Below are positions 63,581 through 64,000 of a stretch of 64,000 nucleotides of DNA, one piece after another (the first letter of the stretch is position 1; each line of letters starts with the position of its first letter). A program made the position numbers and the translations under genes. This stretch comes from Streptomyces sulfonofaciens (GTDB lineage Bacteria > Actinomycetota > Actinomycetes > Streptomycetales > Streptomycetaceae). A model generated the notes under the pieces. That model saw only the letters and a program-made list of their open reading frames with translations, was not told the origin of the DNA and searched no databases. The stretch is from positions 1 to 64,000 of the forward strand of contig NZ_BNCD01000022.1 of NCBI RefSeq assembly GCF_014656295.1. The letters are read 5' to 3'.

Positions 63581-64000
63581 ATGACGAGTGATCCGATCGT
63601 GGAGCAGGTGGACAGTGCCGTCTACACGGTGCCCACCGACACACCTGAGGCCGACGGCACGTTGAGCCGGGACAGCACCACGCTGATCCTCGCCACGGTC
63701 CGCTGCGGCGCGGTGACGGGGCTGGGCTTCACCTACGCCCCCGCGGCCACGGCACGGGTGGTCGACGACCTGCTCGCCGGCGTGGTGACCGGCACCGGGG
63801 CCTTCGACGTACCGGCCGCGAACGAGGCGATGCAGCGTGCCGTGCGCAATGCCGGGCTGCCGGGCGTGTCCGCGCAGGCGGTCTCAGCCGTGGACATCGC
63901 CCTGTGGGACCTCAAGGCCCGCCTGCTCGGCCTCCCCCTGGTCAGGGTGCTCGGCGCGGCCTGCCGGGAGGTGCCCGTCTACGGCAGCGGCGGCTTCACC
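63581..64000 (+). CDS. Enolase-superfamily protein (mandelate racemase/muconate-lactonizing type), partial
   Basis: The first 140 residues only; the gene runs past the window end. N-terminal capping domain reads VDSAVYTVPTDTPEADGTLS, TTLILATVRCGAVTGLGFTY and VSAVDIALWDLKARLLGLPL-VRVLGAACREVPVYGSGGF, the SxxDxALWDxxAxxxGxPLxxLLG signature of the superfamily. The barrel with catalytic Lys and metal ligands is outside the window, so the reaction cannot be told. ATG at 63581 has GAGAGGGAG just upstream. Confidence 0.85.
   Translation, partial: MTSDPIVEQVDSAVYTVPTDTPEADGTLSRDSTTLILATVRCGAVTGLGFTYAPAATARVVDDLLAGVVTGTGAFDVPAANEAMQRAVRNAGLPGVSAQAVSAVDIALWDLKARLLGLPLVRVLGAACREVPVYGSGGFT

Overview
The window is very GC-rich actinobacterial DNA with Streptomyces-type content: Hanks-type kinases fused to extracytoplasmic sensors, an rsbR-rsbS-rsbT stress module, GTG and TTG starts, strong AGGAGG ribosome binding sites and rare TTA codons. 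There are no rRNA or tRNA genes and no CRISPR array. The many broken mobile elements suggest an accessory region, perhaps a chromosome arm. All family assignments come from reading motifs in the translated sequence; no database was searched.

Layout. 0.5-5.8 kb: a translationally coupled minus-strand operon of a lipoprotein and two kinases with periplasmic-binding-protein-like sensors. 6.3-8.5 kb: an alpha/beta hydrolase behind a 19-residue leader peptide and a structured spacer, then a metallo-beta-lactamase-fold hydrolase. 8.5-20.9 kb: a graveyard of mobile DNA. A Tn3-family transposase gene has been split into three pieces by two Tn554-like elements, each with a pair of large tyrosine recombinases. 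Next to it lie a third recombinase relic and a rearranged copy of part of the first kinase gene. 21-23.6 kb: a TetR regulator and an ABC/FtsX exporter whose permease is frameshifted. 23.9-24.8 kb: a dead integrase. 25-31 kb: an alcohol dehydrogenase, an SDR, a second copy of the leader and hairpin in front of a rifampicin-monooxygenase-like gene, an AAA ATPase and an aminoglycoside-phosphotransferase-like gene.

31-43 kb: resolvase and sulfotransferase relics, DinB-like, DUF2071 and ANTAR proteins, a type B carboxylesterase behind a striking quadruple half-site operator, a PQQ-propeller kinase, an XRE regulator and a dienelactone-hydrolase-like enzyme. 43-49.8 kb: the stressosome-type cascade rsbR-rsbS-rsbT plus two phosphatase genes in one overlapping operon, then a further phosphatase and a MarR regulator. 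50.4-57.9 kb: two hemerythrins around a ferritin-like protein, a YihY membrane protein, a FUSC-type protein and a LOG-family protein. 58.8-64 kb: an ATP-grasp ligase, a CocE/NonD hydrolase and a truncated CCG-domain iron-sulfur protein, then the start of an enolase-superfamily gene cut by the window end.

Most notable: (1) two paralogous leader-peptide/hairpin units control unrelated enzymes, and the rox-like gene carries about 40 codons from the start of the hydrolase gene, so the regulatory 5' module seems to have moved as a cassette; (2) a Tn3 transposase gene was invaded twice by tyrosine-recombinase elements, once beside its catalytic TDTASY codons.
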